DNA of 64,000 bases from Nostoc sp. CHAB 5844 (GCF_020829595.1 NZ_JAIVFW010000001.1:1-64000); one strand, 5' to 3'. Positions 53,487 to 62,714 are shown, numbered from the stretch's first letter. Program-made: numbers and translations. Notes: generated from the letters alone by a model not told the origin.

Positions 53487-54305
53487 ATGTCTGATGGCTC
53501 AAGGCAGATGAAACACCTAAAATCGCGATCGCAAGACTTGCGGAGTTTGTTTGAGAACAACATTACAATTGAGTATGTCGCAGAACCTCTCAAAGCTGTG
53601 TCATCGCAAGCTGAGGTAGCAAAAGTGTTGCAGTGGATGCAGGCCAAAGATTTTGATGTTGTCGGCATTGAAACGGAAAATTATATCACTGGTTATGTGG
53701 AACGCTCTAGTCTAATCCAGGCAAAATCAGGCAACTGTGGTGAGTATCAACGGATGTTTCATTCTCAAGAACTGATTGCCATTTCCACCCCACTCATGAA
53801 GTTACTGCCCATTCTGCGACAAACTCCCCGATTATTTGTCTTAGATTGCAATCAAGTCAGTGGAATTGTGACTTGTGGCGACTTACAAAAAGCACCTGTG
53901 CGAATGCTACTATTTGGCTTGGTAACACTACTAGAAATGAATTTACTGCGACTGGTGAGACTTTATTATCCTCAAGATTCCTGGCAGAAATTTCTTAAAC
54001 CGGAACGAGTAGAAATTGCCAAACATCTGTGGCGAGAAAGTCAAGAAAGAAACGAAGCCACAGATTTATTAGATTATCTCCAGTTTTGTGACAAACGAGA
54101 ATTAGTTTTAAATCAACCAGAACTGCTTGAGCAACTCGAATTAAAATCAAAACGGTTTGGCGAACGCTTCTTGAAATCTGCTGAACAGTTACGCAACCGC
54201 TTGGCTCACGCGCAAAATTTAGTTACTGGTTCTTCTTGGATAGATTTAATTTCTCTAGCAGAAGCGATGGAAACGTTGTTAATTCGCTGTGAAGAAATAG
54301 AGTAA
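53487..54305 (+). CDS. CBS-domain protein with a C-terminal HEPN-like domain
   Basis: Residues about 30-135 form a CBS pair (AEVAKVLQWMQAKDFDVVGIETENYITGYVERSSLI, then ISTPLMKLLPILRQTPRLFVLDCNQVSGIVTCGDL). Residues about 140-270 are all-helical and contain LRNRLAHAQ, an R-x4-H motif (Arg236-His241) with the adjacent Asn, as in HEPN RNases. The layout suggests a nucleotide-sensing domain controlling an RNase. CBS domains bind adenosyl ligands; HEPN proteins act in defence and stress. This is an inference from motifs. The start at 53487 could instead be Met8 at 53508. Confidence 0.72.
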   Translation: MSDGSRQMKHLKSRSQDLRSLFENNITIEYVAEPLKAVSSQAEVAKVLQWMQAKDFDVVGIETENYITGYVERSSLIQAKSGNCGEYQRMFHSQELIAISTPLMKLLPILRQTPRLFVLDCNQVSGIVTCGDLQKAPVRMLLFGLVTLLEMNLLRLVRLYYPQDSWQKFLKPERVEIAKHLWRESQERNEATDLLDYLQFCDKRELVLNQPELLEQLELKSKRFGERFLKSAEQLRNRLAHAQNLVTGSSWIDLISLAEAMETLLIRCEEIE

Positions 54306-54369
54306 AGTATAGCAGTCCGTATTACATGATGAACTGCAAAAAGTGGGCTGACGATAAGTTGAATATGTA

Positions 54370-54711
54370 ATGACTCAAAATCAACCAGATAGATTAGACC
54401 GGATTGAAGCGACATTAGAGCGCGTGTCACAGCAACTTGATAATCAAGTGGTGGTAAATGCCGAGTTGCGACAATCTACAGCTGAACTTCGACAATCTAC
54501 AGCTGAACTTCGACAATCTATGACTGAACTCAGTCACTCGGTAAGTGGGCTAATAGAAGTTGCAAATATCCACCAGCAGGGACTGGAACTTTTAGCTGGT
54601 GAAATCAGACAACAGCGCACAGACATTAGCCAATTACAAGAGTTTCAACGAACAACCAGCACCGCCCTTGACCGCATCAGTAATTGTGCTGGATTATTTA
54701 GTGAGAGGTAG
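54370..54711 (+). CDS. coiled-coil protein with tandem repeat and C-terminal frameshift
   Basis: This is a predicted helical coiled coil (RLDRIEATLERVSQQLDNQ, QQGLELLAGEIRQQRTDISQLQEFQ). It carries three near-identical 7-residue units ELRQSTA/ELRQSMT from 21-bp repeats (54463-54528). Its last residues SNCAGLFSER are probably out of frame: skipping one base near 54682, the other frame reads VIVLDYLVRGRNEGT and ends at TGA 54725-54727, a more natural end. The lesion changes only the last ten or so residues. Confidence 0.7.
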   Translation: MTQNQPDRLDRIEATLERVSQQLDNQVVVNAELRQSTAELRQSTAELRQSMTELSHSVSGLIEVANIHQQGLELLAGEIRQQRTDISQLQEFQRTTSTALDRISNCAGLFSER

Positions 54712-54735
54712 AAACGAAGGGACTTGAATAGATAT

Positions 54736-54841
54736 TACAGCATATTTTGGGTACATGAGGTACAAGTGTAAAACCCAAAACCATGTAGAGACGTTACATA
54801 TAACGTCTCTACAGTATTTCACGAATATCGAAACTGCTGTA
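54736..54841. mobile_element. 106-bp MITE, copy B (tacagca ends)
   Basis: It is nearly identical to 48239-48344 over the full 106 bases. The central palindrome reads gtagagacgttacatataacgtctctac with perfect pairing. It lies nine bases past the stop of the alternative frame of the coiled-coil gene. Confidence 0.85.
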
Positions 54842-54909
54842 TGTCCTGTTAAGTACTTGTCATTGCGTAAGCTTCGCCTACACAATGACAGATTATCAGT
54901 AATTTGACC

Positions 54910-56874
54910 TTAGTTATCTATCTGCAAGTAAATCTTCAATGCCTCATTGACTACTTCTGTCATTGATTTACCTTGGCTGGTAGCAGTTTCCTTCAATTTG
55001 CTGTAAACCTCGTCATAAAGACTAATTCGTGGACGGGATCTACTTGGTGCAGCTTTCTTTTTAGTTGGTACTGCTTGTGGTGGAGTTTCTGCGGTGGTGA
55101 CTGCGACAGTTTCGGGTTGATATTGAGCCGCAAATTCACGTATAGCATCTAAACCAACGCGTGAGCAAAAATCACCAAAGCTTTCGCCTGATTGCCGCGA
55201 TTTTTTGAAGTAAACAAAAATCGGCTCTAAAAAGCTTTCGATGTCATTGTGGTGCAAGCGCTCTACGATAGGTTGTGCTAGTCGTGTTTGATCTGGTGAA
55301 CCTCCCAACCACACTTGATACGATTCAGCCGAACTACCCACAAAACCCAATTCTGCCATATAAGGACGAGCGCAACCGTTGGGGCAGCCTGTCATTCTCA
55401 CCACAAAATGCTCATTTTGTAAACCAACTTGATCTAACAGCGCCCGAATTCGTTCTAAAATTCCTGGTATTGCCCGTTCTGATTCGGTGATAGCTAAACC
55501 GCAGGTAGGCAAAGCTGGGCAAGCCATTGCATAACGAAATAACGGTTCGATTTGATCAGGGTCAGAGACGACACCGCAATGGTCAAGAATCTCTTGAATG
55601 GCTGATTTGTTTTCTGGGGCGATGTCACAAAAAATTAAGTTTTGGTGAGGTGTTAAGCGAATGGGCAGGTTAAATTTTTCGACAATTTCCCGCAAGGCGG
55701 TTTTGAGTTGTAACGAACCTTCATCCTTAACCCGACCATTGTCTATGGAAATACCTAAAAATAACTTGCCATCGCCTTGTTCTTGCCAACCGAGGAAGTC
55801 TTCATATTTAAATTCTGGCAGTGGTTTAAAGGGGGCGACTGATTTACCGAAATATTCCTCAACCTTGGCGCGGAATTTATCTACACCCCAATCATTGATT
55901 AAGTATTTTAAACGAGCGTGACGACGATCGCTGCGATCGCCATAATCTCTTTGAGTCGCAACAATTGCTTTGACGATTTCGTAAACATCAGCTTTGTCTA
56001 CATAGCAAATGGGATCTGCTAATCTGGCAAAGGTTTCTTCTTTATTGTGGGTTCTACCTAAACCACCACCAGCAAACACATTAAATCCTTCGAGTTCGCC
56101 TTGAGCGTTGGTAATCACTACCAAAGTCAAGTCTTGAGAATACAAATCAATAGAATTATCACCTGGCACTGTCACGCAAACTTTGAATTTGCGGGGCATA
56201 TAGTGAGTGCCATAAAGCGGTTCTTCATTATCATGAACAATTGTCCCAGTACTATTACGTTGTCGCGCCGTCTTTACCTCTGGGTTTTCTTCTGCACTGA
56301 TTGCTTTTTCGCCATCTAACCAAATTTCGTAATAAGCACCAGTTTGGGGTGAGAGCAAGTCAGCAATATTTTGGGCATATTCCCAAGCATACTGATACTC
56401 AGGGCGATGTTTGAAAGGAACTGGTGGAGCCATGACGTTGCGGTTGATGTCACCGCAAGCACCCAAAGTCGAACCCAAATTTTGAATGATAGTAGCAATG
56501 GCAGCTTTGAGATTCTTCTTTAAAATTCCATGCAGTTGGAAACCTTGACGAGTAGTTGCGCGTAACGTATGGTTCCCATATTCATCAGCCAGCTGATCTA
56601 AAGCTAAGTATAGTTGCGGCGGTACAAATCCACCAGGATTTTTTGTCCGCAGCATAAATTGGTAATCTTTCTCCTTTCCCTTAACGCGATTGTCTCGGTT
56701 ATCCTGCTGGTAGGAGCCATGAAACTTGAGAATTTGGATCGCGTCTTCACTAAAGTGAGTAGTATCCTCAAGGATCTGCGTTGCTACAGGTTCACGCAAA
56801 AAATTACTATGTTCTTTGATGCCTTCTACTTTCGAGGGCTTACGGGCTAGTGGGGGAGGAGCAGATTTAACCAT
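54910..56874 (-). CDS. sir: ferredoxin-dependent sulfite reductase with RHH-like C-terminal tail
   Basis: Sir reduces sulfite to sulfide with six electrons from ferredoxin. The sirohaem/4Fe-4S Cys set is present: CPALPTC (about residues 449-455) and GCPNGC (about 494-499). Substrate-side motifs [15 protein letters not shown] and [14 protein letters not shown] are also seen. After about residue 590 comes a basic, Pro-rich linker and then [18 protein letters not shown] and [15 protein letters not shown], a pattern like a ribbon-helix-helix DNA-binding domain. The enzyme core normally ends near 590-600 residues, so this is an extension. Confidence 0.95.
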   Translation of the reverse strand: MVKSAPPPLARKPSKVEGIKEHSNFLREPVATQILEDTTHFSEDAIQILKFHGSYQQDNRDNRVKGKEKDYQFMLRTKNPGGFVPPQLYLALDQLADEYGNHTLRATTRQGFQLHGILKKNLKAAIATIIQNLGSTLGACGDINRNVMAPPVPFKHRPEYQYAWEYAQNIADLLSPQTGAYYEIWLDGEKAISAEENPEVKTARQRNSTGTIVHDNEEPLYGTHYMPRKFKVCVTVPGDNSIDLYSQDLTLVVITNAQGELEGFNVFAGGGLGRTHNKEETFARLADPICYVDKADVYEIVKAIVATQRDYGDRSDRRHARLKYLINDWGVDKFRAKVEEYFGKSVAPFKPLPEFKYEDFLGWQEQGDGKLFLGISIDNGRVKDEGSLQLKTALREIVEKFNLPIRLTPHQNLIFCDIAPENKSAIQEILDHCGVVSDPDQIEPLFRYAMACPALPTCGLAITESERAIPGILERIRALLDQVGLQNEHFVVRMTGCPNGCARPYMAELGFVGSSAESYQVWLGGSPDQTRLAQPIVERLHHNDIESFLEPIFVYFKKSRQSGESFGDFCSRVGLDAIREFAAQYQPETVAVTTAETPPQAVPTKKKAAPSRSRPRISLYDEVYSKLKETATSQGKSMTEVVNEALKIYLQIDN

Positions 56875-57323
56875 GAGAGTTGTATATTAGTCTCAATAAA
56901 GCAGGGATGAAAGCCAAAGCAAATTTCCTGGCTCATGTATTCCCGGTAATTCGGTCGGAAATATGAGGAATACGACGATTGTAACACGACAAAAAGCCGG
57001 CTTTGTCGATAGTTTTACACTTAACAAAACCAGCATATATAAGTTAGGTGGTATAAATCAACTTAAAGTTTGTTGGTTTTCGTTGACTTTTGTCGATAAA
57101 GTCTTAACTTCTAGCAACATTCAAAGTTCAACAACATCATCCACCATATTGGACTAGAATTCTACCAACTTACTTAAGTATTAGTTTATAGCTAATAAAG
57201 AAAAGGCAAGAGAATCACAGATAGTTATAATTACCTGCTTCTATCTAACATTTTTAAATGTTAGAATCAATCAAAAAAATTGTACCTACTCAAAAATTAA
57301 CTTCTAACTTTTGACAGAGTAAG
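56875..57323. other. sir upstream region
   Basis: A 449-base AT-rich gap. It has a palindrome ctaacattt-tt-aaatgttag (57245-57264) and the word tttgtcgata twice (57002 and 57087 area). An open frame at 56963-57157 has no RBS or recognisable product and is not called. The promoter of sir must lie here. Confidence 0.5.
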
Positions 57324-57860
57324 TTATTTAAAACGATAACCAATACCGCCATTGATGCTAACAGCAGAAGCAGGACTATCTTGATAAGCACGTAGTCCAA
57401 CTTTGGCATTTGTGTAGATCAGGAAATTATTAGCAACTTCTGATTCCACACCAGCACCTACCACTACAGCATCTCTATTGCCTAAAGGACTAGGTGAACC
57501 ATCTTTATCTAGAAAAGAATAGCCACCAGTGACATAGGCATTAGTTCTATTAGCAATTGGTACGTCTAAGGAAACTTCTGGGATGATAGTACTCGTCTTA
57601 TCATTCCAGAGAACATTACCACGTGCAGAAAGTGGGAGGCTTCCTAATTTCACCCTACCTGTGATGTTACCGCCAAAGTTAGCAGCATCATTGTTGAGTC
57701 CGCCATTGGTAACGCCTGCTGCAACACCAGCACCAACATAACTAGCATCAGTACCTTTTTTTTGTTCAGCAGCAGCTTGACCAGCGTTCATTACAAGGAG
57801 AGCAATAACTAAAGAAGACAATGCAGAAATTGCTACGAAAGACTGAAGTAAACGTTTCAT
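57324..57860 (-). CDS. secreted beta-barrel-like protein
   Basis: The signal peptide (residues 1-31, LQSFVAISALSSLVIALLVMNAGQAAAEQ) has a clear AxA site. The mature part consists of alternating short strands and Gly/Asn turns (GAGVAAGVTNGGLNNDAANFG, ARGNVLWNDKT, AYVTGGYSF, VVVGAGVESEVANNFLIYTNAKVGLRAY) ending INGGIGYRFK. This suggests a small outer-membrane barrel or periplasmic strand-rich protein, with the end pattern Y-x-F typical of barrels. No family recognised. Strong RBS is not seen. Confidence 0.78.
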   Translation of the reverse strand: MKRLLQSFVAISALSSLVIALLVMNAGQAAAEQKKGTDASYVGAGVAAGVTNGGLNNDAANFGGNITGRVKLGSLPLSARGNVLWNDKTSTIIPEVSLDVPIANRTNAYVTGGYSFLDKDGSPSPLGNRDAVVVGAGVESEVANNFLIYTNAKVGLRAYQDSPASAVSINGGIGYRFK

Positions 57861-58410
57861 AATTTACCAAAAATTTGTATTTTTTGCTGTTATATACTAG
57901 GTCGCAAATTGTGTAAAAAGGTTCCAGTTAATTCTCATAATCTATTAAATAATTGTGACGATTGATGCAGCAGGCATAATAGTATATTTCCTATTTTATT
58001 TTGCATAAAATTTTCATACATACGCAGAAATATCTCTAGTATGCGCTTGAGAAACTGGCACAATCTAGTTAGGTAAATTAATTTTTTATAGCAGTAACTA
58101 TTTAATTGACTTTTGTTATTTTGAGATTTGAACTAATGCTGGACAATCACCTGTAGCAGTAATAGCAATAAGCTATAGCAGAAATATATAAAGTTAATTC
58201 ATTAGAAGTCAGTAGCCAAAACTTTTAGCGTTTCTCGTTTTAGTGAGGTACATCTCGTTGAAGCTAGAGGCTAGGTAGGATGTGCCTCATGTAATTGAAA
58301 AATTGGTGTGATTTGTAGATAAATTAGTCAAATTATTTCTCTGCTGTTTACCTATTGGGCTACTTGTATTCTGGCTGTGAAATTTTGGCAATTTTCGTGG
58401 AGATGGCAGA
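57861..58410. other. intergenic region with a dispersed repeat
   Basis: 550 bases. The right half contains the second copy of the repeat also seen in the hpsD-hpsE gap (58227-58305). It includes a hairpin pairing tgaggtacatc with gatgtgcctca. No gene is supported. Confidence 0.5.
58227..58305. repeat. dispersed repeat, copy 2 (IS630-end-like)
   Basis: Colinear with 16778-16850 by eye. The left part tagcgtttctcgttttagtgaggtacat resembles the IS630 end at 48733. Hairpin arms are tgaggtacatc and gatgtgcctca, with one G-T pair. Confidence 0.55.
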
Positions 58411-59358
58411 ATGCTAACCGCTACACAAACGTTGTCTGGTTTGATGGGTTTATGTGTCGGTGATGCCTTGGGTGTGCCTGTGGAGTTTACTAGCCGCGCT
58501 GAACGAATAAAATCCCCAGTTACGAAAATGTTAGGTTATGGCACATGGCATCAACCGCCAGGAACTTGGTCAGATGATAGTTCGCTGACGTTTTGCTTGG
58601 CAGAAAGCCTTTGTCGAGGATATTCTTTGGATGCTATTGCTTTATCTTTCTGGCGGTGGTACAAGCAAGCTTTCTGGACTCCTAGAGGGGAAATATTTGG
58701 CATCGGCCAGAGTACTCATGCAGCTATTATGCGAATTAACCAAGGCGTTTCACCCTTAGAAGCAGGGGGAACTAGCGAAATGAGTAATGGTAATGGTTCT
58801 TTGATGAGAATTTTACCAATGGCTTATTGCTACAAAAACTTAGACTTCCCAGAATTGATTTCGCGGGTGCATGAGGTGTCTTGCATTACTCATGCTCATT
58901 TGCGATCGCAAATGGCCTGTGGTATTTATACTAGTATCGCCATTGAACTACTGCAAGGCGCTGACTTATCAACAGCCTATTCTCAAGGCTTACAAAAAAT
59001 TCAAACAATTTATTCTGACTCACCATTTCTTGAAGAAATGTCCCACTTTGCTAGGGTATTCAGTGGTGAAATTGCCAGCTTACCAATTGAAGAAATTAAA
59101 TCTGGCGGCTATGTTATTGACACATTAGAAGCATCGTTGTGGTGTTTGTTAAATAGCTCATCTTACGCCGAAGCACTGTTAAAAGCTGTTAACTTGGGTG
59201 GACACACAGATACAACTGCGGCTGTCACTGGTGGGTTAGCCGGAATTTACTACGGTATTGAAGGTATTCCGCAACAATGGGTTAACTCCATTGCTCGTAA
59301 GCAGGACATTATTAATTTAGCTAGACGTTTTGCCGCCGCTGTTTACACTCACAATTAA
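58411..59358 (+). CDS. ADP-ribosylglycohydrolase family protein
   Basis: The DraG/ARH family removes ADP-ribose from proteins or hydrolyses related conjugates. Magnesium-binding motifs are visible: GLMGLCVGDALGVPVEFTSR at the start, TWSDDSSLTFCLAESL (the SDD site), GNGSLMRILPMAYCY and AVNLGGHTDTTAAVTGGLAGIYYG (the DTD site, here HTDTTA). The 315-residue length is normal. Some DraG proteins regulate nitrogenase, but no partner DraT is nearby, so a nitrogen role is not supported. Confidence 0.93.
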   Translation: MLTATQTLSGLMGLCVGDALGVPVEFTSRAERIKSPVTKMLGYGTWHQPPGTWSDDSSLTFCLAESLCRGYSLDAIALSFWRWYKQAFWTPRGEIFGIGQSTHAAIMRINQGVSPLEAGGTSEMSNGNGSLMRILPMAYCYKNLDFPELISRVHEVSCITHAHLRSQMACGIYTSIAIELLQGADLSTAYSQGLQKIQTIYSDSPFLEEMSHFARVFSGEIASLPIEEIKSGGYVIDTLEASLWCLLNSSSYAEALLKAVNLGGHTDTTAAVTGGLAGIYYGIEGIPQQWVNSIARKQDIINLARRFAAAVYTHN

Positions 59359-59384
59359 AAGAGTCAAGGGTCAATGGTGAGCCA

Positions 59385-59600
59385 GCGACGGGTACGTAGG
59401 GGGTTTCCACGCCACTTGCTTCAACGCTTGGAACCCCCCTTCGGGTTCACAGTCGCCTGATGCCACTTGCTCCACTTGGGGAGACCCCAAGACCGCAGTG
59501 GCTCCGGAGGGAAACCCTCCCGCAGCGCTGATTCACCGCAACGCAGTGGCTCCCCATGAGCGACTGGCGTTAGCGACGCTCTTGAGCGTCACCCCGAAGG
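59385..59600. repeat. GC-rich dispersed repeat mosaic, copy 4
   Basis: Phrases such as tttccacgccacttgcttcaa, gcagtggctccggaggg and gcgacgctcttgagcgtcacc are shared with copies at 32.8, 42.9 and 43.2 kb, including short palindromes. It fills the gap between two convergent genes. No gene is supported in 59359-59668. Confidence 0.7.
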
Positions 59601-59668
59601 GGTCATTTGTCAATTGTTTATATCTGTAACCTTTTTCCCTTGACTCTATTTGTTTATCCCCTTCCTTG

Positions 59669-60679
59669 TTAGAGTGTAGACAAAGAGTAGACTTGACCAT
59701 CAATTAACAGTCTGGTGATACCTTTGGCTTGAAGGTGAGTCCGAGCCTTATGGAGCATTCTACTATCGGGAACTTTAATAACGCGATCGCGTTTAGTTGA
59801 GAAGCGTTTCGCCACCCTGTGATTATCAAATATCGGCAGAGTTCTTTGCTGAGTTTCAATAGTAGGAATCTGCCCCAAATCACCAAAATCCTTGAGTGGT
59901 CGGGTAATTAACTCTGCCGAACGGTCAATTACCAAATAACAAGTTCTAGGCAGATTAGCCGCCGACAATGGTAAAACTTGAACTGGTGCTTCACCTAACC
60001 TGCGTCTTGTAACTAAAGGTCTTGGCTCCTCAAAGTAATCATCATCCTCTTCATAATCTTCATCGTCTAAATCTTCATCATCTAAGTCGTCATCTAAATC
60101 ATCTAAATCTTCAGACTCATCCAACAATTCTTCGCCCAGCATTTCTGCAAAAGCGGTGACTTTTGGCAGTTCCTCATCCAATATTGGGCTAGGAATGTTG
60201 GCAATTTCTGGTGGTTCTTCTGGCGTAATGTCTAATTTTTTAATTATTCGTGGCTTTGGTTTTTCTACCGCCGCCGAGGAACGCCGTTTCACCCTTCTAA
60301 TAGCAGAATTAGATTCTTCCGCATCTTCTTCTGGTTGCGGTTCTGCCTCAATAATTGTCTCCTGAGACTTGAGCTTGGGCAACTCTAAAGGCTTGCTTTC
60401 GCTCTGAGGAGGTTCTATTTCAGGCTCTTTATTAATCAATAAAGGTAACTGCTCGTAATTTACCTGCGCCCTACCTTCAGGAGTTCTAGCCGCTCGTTTC
60501 AAAGAAACTAAGTATTCGTACTCATCCTCTGGTAAGGTGCTTTTGAGCAGACGACTAATTGTTGAGTTACTCACATCATAGCGTTCTGCTAAAGTCGAGG
60601 TCGTTTCAGCAGTCTCTCGATATAACTTAAGAATTTCTTGTTTGTCTGAATCTGTTAGTTTTCTCACGGTAGACACCAA
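59669..60679 (-). CDS. HTH protein with long acidic linker
   Basis: Residues 1-60 form a resolvase/transposase-like helix-turn-helix (LTDSDKQEILKLYRETAETTSTLAERYDVSNSTISRLLK). A charged linker follows, including a strongly acidic stretch (about 185-220) composed mainly of Asp, Glu and Leu. The C-terminal 100 residues (LPRTCYLVIDRSAELITRPLKDFGDLG, HLQAKGITRLLIDGQVYSL) form a separate small domain. This arrangement is known in cyanobacteria, but the function is unknown. The stop is two bases before the next gene's domain, so it is coupled with the membrane gene upstream. Confidence 0.82.
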   Translation of the reverse strand: MVSTVRKLTDSDKQEILKLYRETAETTSTLAERYDVSNSTISRLLKSTLPEDEYEYLVSLKRAARTPEGRAQVNYEQLPLLINKEPEIEPPQSESKPLELPKLKSQETIIEAEPQPEEDAEESNSAIRRVKRRSSAAVEKPKPRIIKKLDITPEEPPEIANIPSPILDEELPKVTAFAEMLGEELLDESEDLDDLDDDLDDEDLDDEDYEEDDDYFEEPRPLVTRRRLGEAPVQVLPLSAANLPRTCYLVIDRSAELITRPLKDFGDLGQIPTIETQQRTLPIFDNHRVAKRFSTKRDRVIKVPDSRMLHKARTHLQAKGITRLLIDGQVYSLSTL

Positions 60680-60681
60680 AT

Positions 60682-61533
60682 CTAAGCTCGTTTACGTCCA
60701 CGCTCCCGGCGAGTCCGACTCAATGATGCGTCATGTTCTAGGACTGCGCCCATGCCAAATAATACTCCACTAAATACCCAAAACACTTCTAATATGTCTC
60801 CACTTTGGTAACTAGGCCCTTGAGCGAATTTAAACCACATATCTGCAATGTAAAGCGAAAATGCGGCCGCTGCAATCATTCGCCAAGATTGAGCAACTCG
60901 CCCTCCCCAAAAAGCTAAGAGCAATGTAGTAGCAATAATCAGCAGTACTACATCGCTAACTACATAAAACCAATTCAAAATTGCCGCTAGTAGCTCTGTT
61001 GGTGTTGTTTGTTGCATCGAAATCCACCATGCCACCAAACTGCCAAACACTCCTATTGCTGATACAATCAGCCATTGCCATTTTTCTAGATTAATCCGTC
61101 TCGAAGCCACAGCTAAAATCATGCCTACGCCAAGGGAAATATAAGTCAAAACAAAAAATACATCGCCAATCGAAACATCTGGTTCTTCTTTTAAAATTAT
61201 TTCTGTATAGCCAAAAAATATCCCTCCCAGGAAATAAGAAAGCATACCAATAGCAATTGCCAACCACACATTTCGACTACTGACGATTTGGGGGCTACGC
61301 CAATTCCTTAAGCATAAAATACCAGCACCCAAGTAAGCTAACGCTTCAAAAATATTTGTGCCAATCACATACCATTCGGCACGACTTTCTTCGCCGTTGG
61401 CTCCTGGAATTTTAGCACTAAATAGCAAAAAATATAATAGTGCCGCTACAGCCCAGCCAATTCCGGCCAAGATAATATTGCGATTGGTGAAAATGGATTT
61501 AGAACCTAGAGAATTTTTGTATGAGCTACTCAT
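60682..61533 (-). CDS. multi-pass membrane protein, unknown family
   Basis: About eight hydrophobic segments (e.g. IILAGIGWAVAALLYFLLF, LAIAIGMLSYFLGGIFFGY, WQWLIVSAIGVFGSLVAWWI, VVSDVVLLIIATTLLLAFW) and a basic C-terminal tail (SRTRRERGRKR). No catalytic motif was recognised. It resembles 7TM/8TM sensor input domains without the attached kinase. The gene is two bases upstream of the HTH gene at 59669-60679, so the two are almost certainly co-transcribed, which suggests a membrane sensor with a DNA-binding partner. Confidence 0.78.
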   Translation of the reverse strand: MSSSYKNSLGSKSIFTNRNIILAGIGWAVAALLYFLLFSAKIPGANGEESRAEWYVIGTNIFEALAYLGAGILCLRNWRSPQIVSSRNVWLAIAIGMLSYFLGGIFFGYTEIILKEEPDVSIGDVFFVLTYISLGVGMILAVASRRINLEKWQWLIVSAIGVFGSLVAWWISMQQTTPTELLAAILNWFYVVSDVVLLIIATTLLLAFWGGRVAQSWRMIAAAAFSLYIADMWFKFAQGPSYQSGDILEVFWVFSGVLFGMGAVLEHDASLSRTRRERGRKRA

Positions 61534-61718
61534 AAGAATTGACTATGTATATGCACACTGGAAGTTTGAAGTGTAAAGTCTGAAGTCTGAAGGATAAAGT
61601 GAGAATTTATTGGTATGTGCCTTGGTCGCCATTACAGCAAAAAAGCTTATTTTTGCAATATTTCAGGGTAAAAGGAAGTTTTTCAGGCTTCATACTTCAT
61701 AATTCATTCTTTTTCACG

Positions 61719-62378
61719 CTATTGCCACAGTTTATTTAGTGAAGCTTGATTTAGCCAAGAGATAAATAGCGATCGCTCGCCTTCTGCCATATCCTGTAAC
61801 CTATCGGCTACTTTATTGGCAAAGTTGGCATTACCAAAATAGGTTTTCCCTAGCTTGTGCAGTTCTTGCAAGAATGTAGTCACATGATTTTCTTGCCAAG
61901 CCGGAAGTTTAGTTCCTTCTAAGGGATCTATTGTCACTAAGTGTTTAACTGATTCGGGGGAAGAAGTTTCGGGAAATTTCTGCTGTCGCAAAACTTCTCC
62001 TAGATCTTTTTCAAATAATGTTGCTTGTTTAGAGCCTAAAAACTCTTCAATATCCAGATGAACAGCTTGCAGCAGCAAAATACTGGCTTGGATAAGTATT
62101 CCGGTCTTACTATGACCACCAGTATCACTATCTAGCTGCTCTAAGCGGATTTTACCCCAGACGCTAAAACGATCTGGTTCTTCTAGTAAGACACAAGCTT
62201 TGCCGCGATTATCTGTCAAATCTCTCCACAAGGCGCGGGCTTCTTCTTCTTGATTAGCTTTAAATAAACTAATCAACCGAAAGGTCTGCCCCTGATAATG
62301 GAGGATCGGCACTTGCTGATCCTTTTTTGGGTGCTGAATGCTTGATATTTCAACATCCTGCCGTTTGAGAATAAACAT
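61719..62378 (-). CDS. conserved cyanobacterial protein, 219 aa
   Basis: The N-terminus MFILKRQDVEISSIQHPKKD, followed by QQVPILHYQGQTFRLISLF, is highly conserved in type among cyanobacteria (the family known to me as 'Npun_F0813', low certainty). A beta-rich first half (FSVWGKIRLEQL) is followed by a helical second half (GILIQASILLLQAVHLDIEEFLG). No signal peptide. Function unknown. It lies 185 bases upstream of the membrane gene, in the same direction, with heptamer repeats in the gap. Confidence 0.78.
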   Translation of the reverse strand: MFILKRQDVEISSIQHPKKDQQVPILHYQGQTFRLISLFKANQEEEARALWRDLTDNRGKACVLLEEPDRFSVWGKIRLEQLDSDTGGHSKTGILIQASILLLQAVHLDIEEFLGSKQATLFEKDLGEVLRQQKFPETSSPESVKHLVTIDPLEGTKLPAWQENHVTTFLQELHKLGKTYFGNANFANKVADRLQDMAEGERSLFISWLNQASLNKLWQ

Positions 62379-62714
62379 GGCACGCTACAATAACTCCTCA
62401 CAGGGGCTTTGTGGATATGCGATCTATAATCTGATTTGGTAACATCGCCAAGAGTGCGATTACTGAGTGTGTGATTGGGGTAAGCTGTGCGATCGCTCTT
62501 TAGCCACCTTAGTGTAAGCTACCCAAAGGATATCTACACCAACACGCAAATAACCACGCCTCGACCATCCAATATAGCTAATCAATGACTGATTTGTTTT
62601 GTTCGACTAGCATCTTAGCCTTGCCATAGCAAATCTGCAATTTTTGATTGCTTCTTAGTGGTGATAACGATATAATTATATAGATGACTCTTGTCAGAGC
62701 CATTATTTTAGCTT

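Noticed and set aside
56963-57157. 64-codon frame upstream of sir
   Set aside because: No RBS, no family, and AT-rich composition like a regulatory region.
58411-59358. ADP-ribosylglycohydrolase as nitrogenase regulator DraG
   Set aside because: No draT or nif genes are in the window; the family has many other roles.
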